Shown piece by piece: positions 1 to 15,070 of a stretch of 64,000 bases of DNA (within the stretch, counting starts at the first letter, position 1; every line of letters starts with the position of its first letter). The DNA is taken from positions 186,001 through 250,000 of the forward strand of contig NZ_JACRGA010000027.1 of assembly GCF_016217785.1 (NCBI RefSeq), given 5' to 3'. The notes under the pieces are model-generated. The model did no database searches, was not told where the DNA came from, and worked only from the letters and a program-made list of their open reading frames with translations. Both the position numbers and the translations under genes were made by a program. Source of the DNA: Methanobacterium sp. (GTDB lineage: Archaea; Methanobacteriota; Methanobacteria; Methanobacteriales; Methanobacteriaceae).

Positions 1-1083
<1,083 letters not shown>

Positions 1084-1094
1084 AGCAACCAACC

Positions 1095-2449
<1,355 letters not shown>

Positions 2450-2613
2450 ATTATCACCTGCAAGAGCAACTCTATCGAGTATTGCACTATTTTATATACA
2501 TAGAAATAAAAAGACTAATAAATACATCGATGGGAAGAATAAAAAATAGAAAAGAATTAATAATATAACTTTAGATTTAAAAAATAATAATCAACGAAAA
2601 ATGGGTAATAAAA

Positions 2614-3552
<939 letters not shown>

Positions 3553-3720
3553 TATACCAGGGTCCATTGGGAAAAATTTTACATATTTAATTTTCCCCAA
3601 AAAAATAATTCATCCCAAATTTATAAAAATACAATTTCCATAAAAAAGAATTTAAATAAATAAGCATAGAATTTAAAGATATAAGATTACATTCAAGTCT
3701 TAAAAAATGAGGTGAAAAAT

Positions 3721-3984
3721 ATGGTTGTCAAAGTAGAAGTATTCACATCTCCTTCCTGTCCCTACTGTCCCATGGCTATTGAAGTTGTAAACGAAGTTGA
3801 AAAAGACATGCCTGGTGTTCTAGAAGTTGAAAAAATTGACATCATGGTTGACCGGGAAAAAGCAGTTGAATATGGACTCATGGCAGTGCCTGCCATTGCT
3901 TTAAATGGAGTAGTGCGTTTTGTGGGCGCTCCAGCTAAAGAAGAACTGGTAAAGGCCATAGAAGAAGAGAAAACCGGGAAATAA
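3721..3984 (+). CDS. Small thioredoxin/glutaredoxin-like protein (CPYC)
   Basis: Dithiol-disulfide redox protein of about 87 residues. It has the thioredoxin fold elements EVFTSPSCPYCPMA (redox pair Cys13/Cys16) and the cis-proline loop GLMAVPAIALNG, followed by GVVRFVGAP. It closely resembles the short methanogen thioredoxins of known structure, which combine glutaredoxin size with thioredoxin activity (established knowledge). The frame is open from a GTG at 3712, but the ATG at 3721 follows a GAGGTG ribosome site at 3709-3714 and gives the family-typical MVVKVEVF start. It lies 19 bases upstream of cbiD. Confidence 0.92.
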   Translation: MVVKVEVFTSPSCPYCPMAIEVVNEVEKDMPGVLEVEKIDIMVDREKAVEYGLMAVPAIALNGVVRFVGAPAKEELVKAIEEEKTGK

Positions 3985-4003
3985 TATTATTTTATTAATT
4001 ACC

Positions 4004-5179
<1,176 letters not shown>

Positions 5180-5257
5180 TTTGGCTTATTTTACAAAAAC
5201 CTGCTATTAACATCACCGGGTTACTGGTTTTATGAATTAATTATCTAAATTGAAATA

Positions 5258-5291
5258 AGTTATCCGGTTAAAATAGTTATCCAGTTAAAAT
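5258..5291 (+). repeat. Two tandem 17-bp direct repeats in a gene-free spacer (5180-5493)
   Basis: The 314-base spacer between cbiD and the glycosyltransferase holds no convincing gene. It contains AGTTATCCGGTTAAAAT at 5258-5274 followed directly by AGTTATCCAGTTAAAAT at 5275-5291, one mismatch apart. A second pair, AATAGATTATTTTAT, occurs at 5401-5415 and 5424-5438, near the expected promoter of the downstream gene. Function unknown; similar short duplications occur in other spacers of this window. Confidence 0.8.
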
Positions 5292-5493
5292 TGAAAAATA
5301 TCAACAATAAAATCCTATTGTAAAAAATAACCTATTACTAATAAGGATGTTTTTAAGTATTTATAGATTCCATAAGAACCTATAGATGTATGAAAAGGGA
5401 AATAGATTATTTTATCAATGGTCAATAGATTATTTTATAAATGATTATTAATTTGATTCTGAATAAATTCACGGCGAAAACTATGGTGAAATC

Positions 5494-6555
5494 ATGCGTG
5501 TGTGCTTATTAGGACAATACCCACCCCATATTGGGGGTGTTTCATCTCACACATACCTTCTCTCCAGGGAACTTGTAAAAAGAGGAGATGAAGTTTACGT
5601 GTTAACCTATCCCCACCGGGATGTTGAAGGTATTAATGGGGTGAAGGTGGAAACTGCATTCACGCCCAATATAAAGGGTTTAAGGGGTTTGTTTTTCTTT
5701 ATATCATCAACTTTTAAGCTAATGGGTATGGTGCGCCGTTTCAACATCGATCTTATTCACGCCCACTTCCTCCTCCCACCAGGACTCATCGGAGTATGTG
5801 TGGGATCTCTCCTGGGGAAAAAAACTGCAGTAACTGCACATGGCTCTGATTTATTAATACAGGCTAAAAATCCAATTCTAAGAAGATTGATTAAGTTTGT
5901 TCTTAAAAGGGCGGATTATGTGCTGGTGGTAAATCAGAACCTCCAGGAAAAGGTGCTGGAACTGGGTATAAATCCAGATAAAATTTACATAACACCCAAT
6001 GCCGTTGATGTGGAAAAATTCAACCCCCAAAATAAGGAACTTCCACCCAACGTGAAGATAAGTTCTGATAAACCTGTGCTGCTCTTCGTGGGTAATCTGG
6101 TCTTTCAAAAAGGTGTTAAATATCTTTTAGAAGCTAAAAAGTTAATGAAAACCGGGGCGGAGCTGGTAATTGTGGGTGATGGTCCACTCCGTCAGGATCT
6201 GGAGATGAAAGTCCGTGATGAGAAGATCTCTGATGTGATCTTCACCAGTGCACGTAGGGATGTGGATGAAATTATGCCATCGGCTGATGTTTTTGTTCTG
6301 CCCAGTATATCAGAAGGATTCCCCATCACAATATTAGAGGCCATGGCCAGTGGCCTGCCCGTGGTGGCCACCAATGTGGGTGGGATCAGCGAAGTGATGA
6401 ATGAAGATGTGGGAATAATGGTTAAACCCTCAAATCCAAGGGAACTGGCCAGTGCCCTGGATAAAATCCTGGAAAATGAAACATTAATGATTGATATGGG
6501 GGCTGCTGCCAGGGAACAGGCCCTGAAATACAGTACAATGCAGATACCATACTAA
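5494..6555 (+). CDS. Glycosyltransferase family 4 (GT-B fold), C-terminus short
   Basis: Transfers a sugar from an activated donor with retention, probably for cell-surface or lipid glycans. The 353-residue protein starts with the GT4 acceptor-side motif GQYPPHIGGVSSHTYLLSREL. HAHFLLPPGLIG and TAHGSDLL follow, then the donor-binding region VLLFVGNLVFQKGVKYLLEA and VGDGPLR. The E-x7-E motif is in ISEGFPITILEAMASGLPVVATNVGG. The chain stops soon after REQALKYS (ending TMQIPY), where relatives usually continue 20-30 residues (W..IA..... Y). The end may therefore be a truncation or small frameshift. Ribosome site GGTGA lies just before the ATG at 5494. Confidence 0.88.
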   Translation: MRVCLLGQYPPHIGGVSSHTYLLSRELVKRGDEVYVLTYPHRDVEGINGVKVETAFTPNIKGLRGLFFFISSTFKLMGMVRRFNIDLIHAHFLLPPGLIGVCVGSLLGKKTAVTAHGSDLLIQAKNPILRRLIKFVLKRADYVLVVNQNLQEKVLELGINPDKIYITPNAVDVEKFNPQNKELPPNVKISSDKPVLLFVGNLVFQKGVKYLLEAKKLMKTGAELVIVGDGPLRQDLEMKVRDEKISDVIFTSARRDVDEIMPSADVFVLPSISEGFPITILEAMASGLPVVATNVGGISEVMNEDVGIMVKPSNPRELASALDKILENETLMIDMGAAAREQALKYSTMQIPY

Positions 6556-6821
6556 TCAATTGATTATGAAAATATCCCTAATTCAATTATTATTTGTCAG
6601 TAGCTCTATCCACACGATTAATTATAGATGCTAACTTTAGTATAATTTTAGTAAGAGAATTAAAAGTTAAAGAGAAAATTAAAGTTATTTATAACTATCA
6701 AGTGAACTATCAAAGTCGAAATAAAAATCTTAAAGTAATGAACTATAAATAAAAAAATACTGCAGTAGTGGATGCCAATTAAGAATAAGGCAATTAAGAA
6801 TAAAACTGGAGAGTAATGTAT

Positions 6822-7298
6822 ATGGATGAGAAGGAATTCACGCATCTCACCAAAAGTGGGGTGCACATGGTGGAAGTGGGGGATAAACCAGTCATCAAAC
6901 GAACTGCCCTTGCCCGGGGAAAAATAATATTAAACAATGAAACCATCCAGCTCATTGAAAAGGGGGAGCTGAAGAAGGGTAACGTACTTACCACTGCCCA
7001 GATAGCAGCCATCCAGGCAGTTAAATCCACTTCTCAGATGATACCCCTCTGTCATCCCATACCCATCGGTGGTGTGGAAGTGGAATTTGAAGTGAACCCT
7101 GAATCCATCCAGGTTACAGTGAAAGTACGCAGCACCGGGAAGACAGGGGTGGAGATGGAAGCCATCACCGGAGTTAGTGTGGGTCTTTTGACCATATGGG
7201 ACATGGTAAAAAGTGTGGAAAAGGATAAAAATGGACAGTACCCTTCCACTCGCATAATGGATATCGAAGTAATCAGAAAAGAAAAAATTGAATTATAA
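6822..7298 (+). CDS. moaC: Cyclic pyranopterin monophosphate synthase MoaC
   Basis: Second step of molybdopterin/tungstopterin synthesis; the cofactor is needed by formylmethanofuran dehydrogenase and formate dehydrogenase of methanogens. The product has MoaC motifs: MVEVGDKPVIKRTALARGKI, AIQAVKSTSQMIPLCHPIPI (catalytic-site region) and TGKTGVEMEAITGVSVGLLTIWDM. Two Met codons (6816 and 6822) are possible. The GGAG at 6808-6811 is 10 bases from 6822 and only 4 from 6816, so I chose 6822 (about 158 residues). Hel308 follows after 11 bases, suggesting one transcript. Confidence 0.95.
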   Translation: MDEKEFTHLTKSGVHMVEVGDKPVIKRTALARGKIILNNETIQLIEKGELKKGNVLTTAQIAAIQAVKSTSQMIPLCHPIPIGGVEVEFEVNPESIQVTVKVRSTGKTGVEMEAITGVSVGLLTIWDMVKSVEKDKNGQYPSTRIMDIEVIRKEKIEL

Positions 7299-7309
7299 TT
7301 AGAGGAATT

Positions 7310-9391
<2,082 letters not shown>

Positions 9392-9473
9392 CCCATAAAC
9401 TGGTTTTTATGGATTTTTTTGTTAAATTGAGAGACAGGGTACTAAAAAAAGGATAAACACTCCATTGGAAACC

Positions 9474-10004
<531 letters not shown>

Positions 10005-10111
10005 AGTTTTTGTGGAGATATACTCGGAAGTATAGGTCCCATAAGAGAGATATAAACTAAATAAGGGAAATATAGACCCCCATAAAAGAATAAATACCCT
10101 GGTGATAATTT

Positions 10112-10645
10112 ATGGTCAATAAACTTAGTGAAATGGATTTCAACCAGGACATAAGTAAAGATGATCTTTTTAAAGTTTTAAAAGAAGAAGCCAGGTCCAT
10201 TCATATTCAGGATATTATGAGGGGATCTAATTTCCTTAAAGAGGATGTAAAGTTCATGCCTACCTGGGAAAGGGAGGATATTATTGCCAGATTCACCAAG
10301 GCATTATTCGTCCGTATCAAGGATATAAAAGATGACCGTTCTCATTATTCTGGCTACGTGGATTCAGATAAGCTTAAAAACTTCCTTAATATCCAAAATG
10401 AAAGTATTCAAAACTCCCAGAGTCTTGATGAAAAATGTTTCTACCGCATTGCCAGGGTGGTCAGCACCTACACTGCATTTGTAAAGGAGGAGCCCATCCA
10501 TCCAGTCGGGACCCGGTTCCCAGGTGGTTTCACCCTTCAACTGGTTGATGGTGTTTACCTGTGTCCAGTGAAGGATAAACAGAAGAATACACCAAGTGCA
10601 TTGTGTCGATTCTGCGTTTCAGTGCAGGATAAGAGTGTAGATTGA
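10112..10645 (+). CDS. DUF2115 (UPF0305) family protein, second of tandem pair
   Basis: Paralog of the preceding gene: 177 residues, with the same order of features. MDFNQDISKDDLFKVLKEEA corresponds to LDFSQEISKNDLLEALKGEA in the first copy. The C-terminus EPIHPVGTRFPGGFTLQ...YLCPVKDKQKNTPSALCRFCVSVQ keeps the cysteine motif CPVK...C.FC. The N- and C-terminal ends are similar between copies while the middle has diverged strongly, so the duplication is old. The start ATG at 10112 has GGTGA at 10101-10105. No function is established for this family. Confidence 0.82.
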   Translation: MVNKLSEMDFNQDISKDDLFKVLKEEARSIHIQDIMRGSNFLKEDVKFMPTWEREDIIARFTKALFVRIKDIKDDRSHYSGYVDSDKLKNFLNIQNESIQNSQSLDEKCFYRIARVVSTYTAFVKEEPIHPVGTRFPGGFTLQLVDGVYLCPVKDKQKNTPSALCRFCVSVQDKSVD

Positions 10646-10866
10646 AATATAAACTCTAATTTTATTCAAAATATTTTTATTCCTATTTTAATATAATAAT
10701 AATGAACTAAACAAAAAAAAATCATGGTTTTTCTGGAGATGTTAACCTGGAAAAGGAAAATAAAACCTTGAAAAAGAAGGTAATTCAAATCAAAAAAAGA
10801 ACATGAATTTGTAAACTATTCTATTTAATATATTAAACCACTTTACCGGCAGTAGAGGGGAACAAC

Positions 10867-13023
10867 ATGGAACCAACATCGGTAATCATCGTGGAAGATG
10901 AAAAAATAACTGCCATGGATCTTAAACAAAAACTAGTTAACATTGGTTTTACAGTTCCGGCCATTGTCTCCAGTGGGGAGGATGCAGTTGACATCGTGGC
11001 AGAGTTAAGGCCTGATGTGGTGTTGATGGATATTGTACTCCAGGGAGAGATGGATGGAATCCAGGCCGCGCAGAAAATAAGCTCCCTGGACATCCCGGTG
11101 GTCTTCTTAACAGCTTATTCTGATGATAAAACTTTACAAAGAGCTAAAGCTACCAGTCCATACGGTTACATTATTAAACCATATCCAGATAAAGAACTGG
11201 AGCTGGCCCTGGAAACCACCATCCAGAAACATCAGGAATACCGGGATAAGGTTGAATTAATCCGTTATGGGGGTCTGGGTGAAGGGGTGCCTTTGACCAG
11301 TCATGATGAGGAAGTTTCATGGGAGGAACGTCCCCGGATACTTATTGTGGAAGATGAGATAATCACCGCCATGGACCTTGCAGCCCAGCTGGGGGAGATG
11401 GGCTACTTGGTGGTGGATACAGTAACCACTGGCCAGGAGGCCATCCAAAAGGCTGAGTTATTCCGCCCTGATCTGATACTGATGGATATCGTGCTCAGCG
11501 GAGAACTGGATGGTATCAATGTTGCCGAACACATCCAAGACTTGGACATACCAGTGGTTTACCTCAGTGCCTACACAGATGATTCTACAGTTGAAAGGGC
11601 CCTTAAAACAACTCCTTATGGTTATCTGCCCAAACCATACCAGATTGATGAACTTTACACCACCCTGGAAACTGCTCTTCAACAACACAAATCAGAGACT
11701 GAGAAGATAGAAAGGATGGATCTTAAGATCAGTGTTAAGGAAGGGGAGATGGTTATTGAAAAGACAGCAGTATTCTTCATCAGTGCCATTATTCTTTCAT
11801 TGATTGTTTACAGTCTGGCCACCAGGAGTATGACCTGGCTCATGTACCTTTTATTCATCCCTGCCATCTACAACCTGTTCATTGTCACCGTGAGTTTAAA
11901 GAAACCTTCACCTCCTTTAGGTGTGGAGCTGCCCTTTATCAGCATTCTTATCCCAGCACACAATGAAGAGTTCACCATCGAGCGTTGCGTTCGCTCCCTG
12001 GCGGAGTTAGATTATAATAAAGATGGAAAGCGTAACTATGAGATCATTGTGATTAACGATGGCTCCTCTGATGAGACTGGTCAGGTTTTAAGTCCCCTCA
12101 AGAAGGAATTCGATTTTCTGCATATCGTGACCCGTAAACCACCCCGTGCTGGTAGGGGTAAAGGATACGTTCTTAACGATGGTGTGAGAATATGTCGCGG
12201 AGATGTTATCGCTGTTTTTGATGCAGACGCCCGCTTAGAATCAAATTTTCTGAGTAAAATCATTCCTTACCTTGATGATGATGGCGTGGCTGGAGTACAG
12301 GCCCGAGTGCGCATGTATAACGCTGACCGGAACCTGCTTACCAGGATGCAGGAGGTTGAGTTTTCTATTTTTGGTAACGTTATTCTAAGGGCACGGGATA
12401 TCATGGGCAAATCCGGTTTCCTGGGTGGTAATGGGCAGTTAACCCGGAAGAAGTTCGTGGAGGATATCGAGGGATGGGATGGTTTTGCAGTTACCGAAGA
12501 TCTGAATATGAGCATTAAACTGATACTGGATGGTCATAAAATACGTTACTGTCCCGAGGCAGTAGTCTGGCAGGAAGCAGTACCCCAGTGGAAGCCTTTC
12601 TTCCGGCAGAGGGTACGATGGGCCACCGGGAACCTTGAAACATTGTTCGTGTACCTGGCCCCCATAATAGACGCTAAAATACCACTCTACAAAAAAATAG
12701 ACTCCATACAGTACCTGGTTTTCCTCCTGTTTACAGTGTTTGTTATGCTAGGATACATCGTGGCTATACTGAATTTAGGGAATATAGTACGCTTTGCAAT
12801 GGAAGCACCAGTGATCATTGGGATAATATCTACCGTGGCCTTCTTCCCAGGGGTTCTTCTGGGCATCCGGCGAGATAAAGTGGGAATTCTAAGGACACTT
12901 GTCAGGGCTGTGGAGTACTGGGCCTACTGTCTTTATCTGATACCCCTCTTCTTTGCTGCTTTCATTCACATGTTAACCCGTAAAGAGAGGAGATGGGCTA
13001 AAACCAAACATACCGGAGAATAG
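10867..13023 (+). CDS. Double receiver domain fused to membrane GT2 glycosyltransferase
   Basis: A 718-residue fusion. Residues about 4-122 form receiver domain 1: acidic pocket EDE, phospho-acceptor Asp55 in VVLMDIVL, Thr82, Lys104. Residues about 156-272 form receiver domain 2: Asp207 in LILMDIVL, Ser234, Lys256. All key residues are intact. Transmembrane segments follow (about 299-343). A processive-type GT2 domain comes next: ISILIPAHNEE, VINDGSSD, DAD at 452-454, a TED acid/base triad at 543-545, and QRVRW at 581-585. About three more transmembrane segments end the protein. The GT2 motifs are those of cellulose/hyaluronan-synthase-like enzymes, so it likely extends and exports a polysaccharide. 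Phosphorylation control by histidine kinases is inferred from the receiver domains. GAGGGG precedes the ATG. No partner genes adjoin; the substrate is unknown. Confidence 0.9.
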   Translation: MEPTSVIIVEDEKITAMDLKQKLVNIGFTVPAIVSSGEDAVDIVAELRPDVVLMDIVLQGEMDGIQAAQKISSLDIPVVFLTAYSDDKTLQRAKATSPYGYIIKPYPDKELELALETTIQKHQEYRDKVELIRYGGLGEGVPLTSHDEEVSWEERPRILIVEDEIITAMDLAAQLGEMGYLVVDTVTTGQEAIQKAELFRPDLILMDIVLSGELDGINVAEHIQDLDIPVVYLSAYTDDSTVERALKTTPYGYLPKPYQIDELYTTLETALQQHKSETEKIERMDLKISVKEGEMVIEKTAVFFISAIILSLIVYSLATRSMTWLMYLLFIPAIYNLFIVTVSLKKPSPPLGVELPFISILIPAHNEEFTIERCVRSLAELDYNKDGKRNYEIIVINDGSSDETGQVLSPLKKEFDFLHIVTRKPPRAGRGKGYVLNDGVRICRGDVIAVFDADARLESNFLSKIIPYLDDDGVAGVQARVRMYNADRNLLTRMQEVEFSIFGNVILRARDIMGKSGFLGGNGQLTRKKFVEDIEGWDGFAVTEDLNMSIKLILDGHKIRYCPEAVVWQEAVPQWKPFFRQRVRWATGNLETLFVYLAPIIDAKIPLYKKIDSIQYLVFLLFTVFVMLGYIVAILNLGNIVRFAMEAPVIIGIISTVAFFPGVLLGIRRDKVGILRTLVRAVEYWAYCLYLIPLFFAAFIHMLTRKERRWAKTKHTGE

Positions 13024-13088
13024 GATTATTAAAAATAGAAGAATTGTAAAAAAATTATAAAAATGTTCTAAAAAAGAATGGTTTAATA

Positions 13089-13541
13089 ATGATAATATAT
13101 TGGAGCATGAATTTGGGGGGGGGGATTATCATCGGTAATGAATTTAATGCTAAAGATCAGGTTATTTCCCTAGAATATCATGCTGAACTGGATGAAATCC
13201 GGGAAAAAGTTAAGCGTGGCCATTGCAGCACTTTGAGGGAATGTTTACTGCTTTTTAAGGATTTCTGGGCTGAATCCCGTGAAACAGACATGATGATTTC
13301 GCATAAGTTCCAGAAGGAGATTGAAAAACTATCACAGAAAAATCCGAAACAATATGCACAGGTTCTAAGGAAGATGGAACAGATCACTGAAAAACCTCTG
13401 CACTACAAGCCATTGAGTGGTGACCTGCACGGGTCCCGACGGACGCATGTGGGGGATTTTGTGCTAATCTATGGGATAAATGAGGGTAGGGTGGTTTTTC
13501 AGGATTATAACCATCATGATCGGGTTTACCAGGGAAAATAA
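13089..13541 (+). CDS. RelE/ParE-like toxin with fused N-terminal segment
   Basis: A 150-residue frame. The C-terminal ~84 residues (from Met-Met at about 13288) read as a RelE/ParE-superfamily toxin: HKFQKEIEKLSQKNPKQYAQVLRKMEQI, then a basic strand region GDLHGSRRTHVGDFVLIYGI and the end VVFQDYNHHDRVYQGK. This family usually cleaves mRNA at the ribosome or poisons gyrase. The preceding ~60 residues (SLEYHAELDEIREKVKRG...LRECLLLFKDFW) look like the size and helical nature of an antitoxin but are in frame with no stop. No ribosome site is visible before the toxin Met, so a single fused protein is likely. The first 12 codons cross a ten-G tract, so the true start is uncertain. No separate antitoxin gene adjoins. 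Confidence 0.72.
   Translation: MIIYWSMNLGGGIIIGNEFNAKDQVISLEYHAELDEIREKVKRGHCSTLRECLLLFKDFWAESRETDMMISHKFQKEIEKLSQKNPKQYAQVLRKMEQITEKPLHYKPLSGDLHGSRRTHVGDFVLIYGINEGRVVFQDYNHHDRVYQGK
13115..13124 (+). repeat. Homopolymeric tract of ten G
   Basis: Ten consecutive G at 13115-13124, within codons 9-12 of the RelE-like reading frame and 35 bases after the preceding AT-rich stretch. Such a run is out of character for this AT-rich DNA. It could vary in length by polymerase slippage, and would then join or separate the upstream ATG (13089) from the toxin frame. It could also be a sequencing miscount. Confidence 0.85.
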
Positions 13542-13656
13542 GTGATAAAAATATCAATAGTTTAATATAAATAGTCTAATGAAGGACAAATATTGAGATT
13601 AAGAAGAAATTTTATAACCAGTAGCCATAAATCTGATTTTTATTCTAATTCAATTT

Positions 13657-14529
13657 TTATTCTAATTCAACATCAACCAGTGTTTTCACTCTTTCCAGTG
13701 AACGTTTTAAAGCATCATCATGCATTTCAATCTTCACCGCACCTTTAGGACAGATTTCAGCGCATCGTCCACATATTCTACATTTTTGATCATCTCGTTG
13801 GGTAGTTCCACCCACCACAGTGATTGCATCCACAAAACACACCTCCTTGCTACACAACCCACAGCCATTGCAGATGTCCTCATTGAAGGTTATTTCAACA
13901 CCCTCCATTGGGGAGAAACTACTGCCCATACCCGCTGGTAGGTTGGGGGTCATTTTCCACAGACAGCAGCACTGACAACAGTGACAGATGGAGAGTAACT
14001 CCTCTTTAGGGCCAGTGTTTAACCATACACTGTCGATCTTATTTCTGCCAATTATAGGCACCAAACCTGCTTCCTGCCCCCGGTTTACGTGTTGAATTGC
14101 TTCAGTAGCTGAAACTATTCTTCCCAGCTTGGTTGATATTCTCTGGGACCCTTTCCCTAGAAACAAACACCCTATATCATGAGGGTAATCCTGGCAGTTA
14201 TTGGAAGTTCGGCAAATGCAAGTATCCATTATGAAATGGTATCTTGACCTTTTGATCATCTCTCTTAAAACCTGACTGGGGAGTACTGTATTTTCATTTG
14301 AAACTGGAACTGTGGTATTTAGTTCCACTTCCTGAACAGTTCCTGCATGGTGGGTTTTAGTGGCAGCATCCCGGGGAAGCACTTGTATATCATCCCCTGC
14401 AAAGAGCATTCTATTCACCACCCATGCCAGTGGGGGGAGTTTCTGGCAGGCCTTGGCTAGGAAAAAACGGGTGTTGAAGGTTGAATGTATAACCCTTATA
14501 CTAAAATCTGAAAAGCTGATCTTCTTCAT
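13657..14529 (-). CDS. Cysteine-rich 4Fe-4S ferredoxin-type protein
   Basis: A 290-residue cytoplasmic iron-sulfur protein of unknown partner. The C-terminus holds two 4Fe-4S ferredoxin motifs: CNGCGLCSKEVC (with a nearby FVDAI) and CRICGRCAEICPKGAVKI. Upstream are extra cysteine groups: DTCICRTSNNCQDYPHDIGCLFLG (about residues 125-150) and a dense CHCCQCCCLW run near residue 210. These could bind further clusters, giving perhaps three or four in total (inference). No transmembrane segments are seen. GAGAGGATG before the ATG fixes the start. It stands alone with long AT-rich flanks. A role in electron transfer or as an oxidoreductase subunit is plausible, but the substrate cannot be read from the sequence. 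Confidence 0.82.
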   Translation of the reverse strand: MKKISFSDFSIRVIHSTFNTRFFLAKACQKLPPLAWVVNRMLFAGDDIQVLPRDAATKTHHAGTVQEVELNTTVPVSNENTVLPSQVLREMIKRSRYHFIMDTCICRTSNNCQDYPHDIGCLFLGKGSQRISTKLGRIVSATEAIQHVNRGQEAGLVPIIGRNKIDSVWLNTGPKEELLSICHCCQCCCLWKMTPNLPAGMGSSFSPMEGVEITFNEDICNGCGLCSKEVCFVDAITVVGGTTQRDDQKCRICGRCAEICPKGAVKIEMHDDALKRSLERVKTLVDVELE

Positions 14530-14817
14530 TACATCCTCTCATTGAATAAACTTCATTACTCCATCTCATTGATATAAAGATTATCAAATCCTTGTTTTAA
14601 AATCTTTTATGATTCTTTAAAACCTTAAACAAAATCAGGAAATAACCATTAGCATAACTTTCAATATTTTTAAATCTTTTTTTGGCCTCTTAAATCTTTA
14701 ATTACCATTAATTAACATACCCAAATTTTAGAATTCTACTAATTACCATTAGTTTACGGATAACCCATTTAATGGTTAAATCAACTGAGAACCCTCATTT
14801 ATCAGTAAAGTATATAT

Positions 14818-14833
14818 TCGTAATGAGTCGTAA
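14818..14833 (+). promoter_or_regulatory. Possible operator: two TCGTAA direct repeats before the RHH gene
   Basis: TCGTAA occurs at 14818-14823 and again at 14828-14833, exactly 10 bp apart (one helical turn), 8-24 bases before the start codon of the ribbon-helix-helix gene. RHH repressors commonly bind such short tandem sites and often repress themselves (family knowledge). Binding here is inference. The rest of the gene-free spacer 14530-14841 (312 bases) is AT-rich with nothing else recognised. Confidence 0.4.
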
Positions 14834-14841
14834 AGATATAC

Positions 14842-14979
14842 ATGACAAAGAAGAAGAGTGTTTACATCCGCCTGGAGCCAGAGTACATCGAAAAAATTGA
14901 CCAGATGGCAAAGAAAGAGGACCGTTCCAGATCATACATTATACGCAGATTGATCATAAATGGACTGGGTAAAAAGTAA
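14842..14979 (+). CDS. Ribbon-helix-helix (CopG/Arc) DNA-binding protein, 45 aa
   Basis: A short gene found by direct translation: MTKKKSVYIRLEPEYIEKID then QMAKKEDRSRSYIIRRLIIN and GLGKK. It has the RHH layout: a basic beta-strand (KKSVYIRL), helix A (EYIEKIDQMAKKE), a turn with RSR, and helix B (SYIIRRLIINGL). RHH proteins bind DNA as dimers through the paired strands. The size fits a minimal CopG-type repressor. It lies 91 bases upstream of the Na+/H+ antiporter on the same strand and might regulate it or itself (inference). There is no toxin gene next to it, so an orphan antitoxin is less likely. Start ATG 14842 has only a weak ribosome site. Confidence 0.8.
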   Translation: MTKKKSVYIRLEPEYIEKIDQMAKKEDRSRSYIIRRLIINGLGKK

Positions 14980-15070
14980 TACTTTTTAGTTATTTTTTAT
15001 CCGTTTTTTAAGAAAAACACCCTAATAATAGTACAACACATTTCAAGTTTGATTTACTGGACTGGTATCC

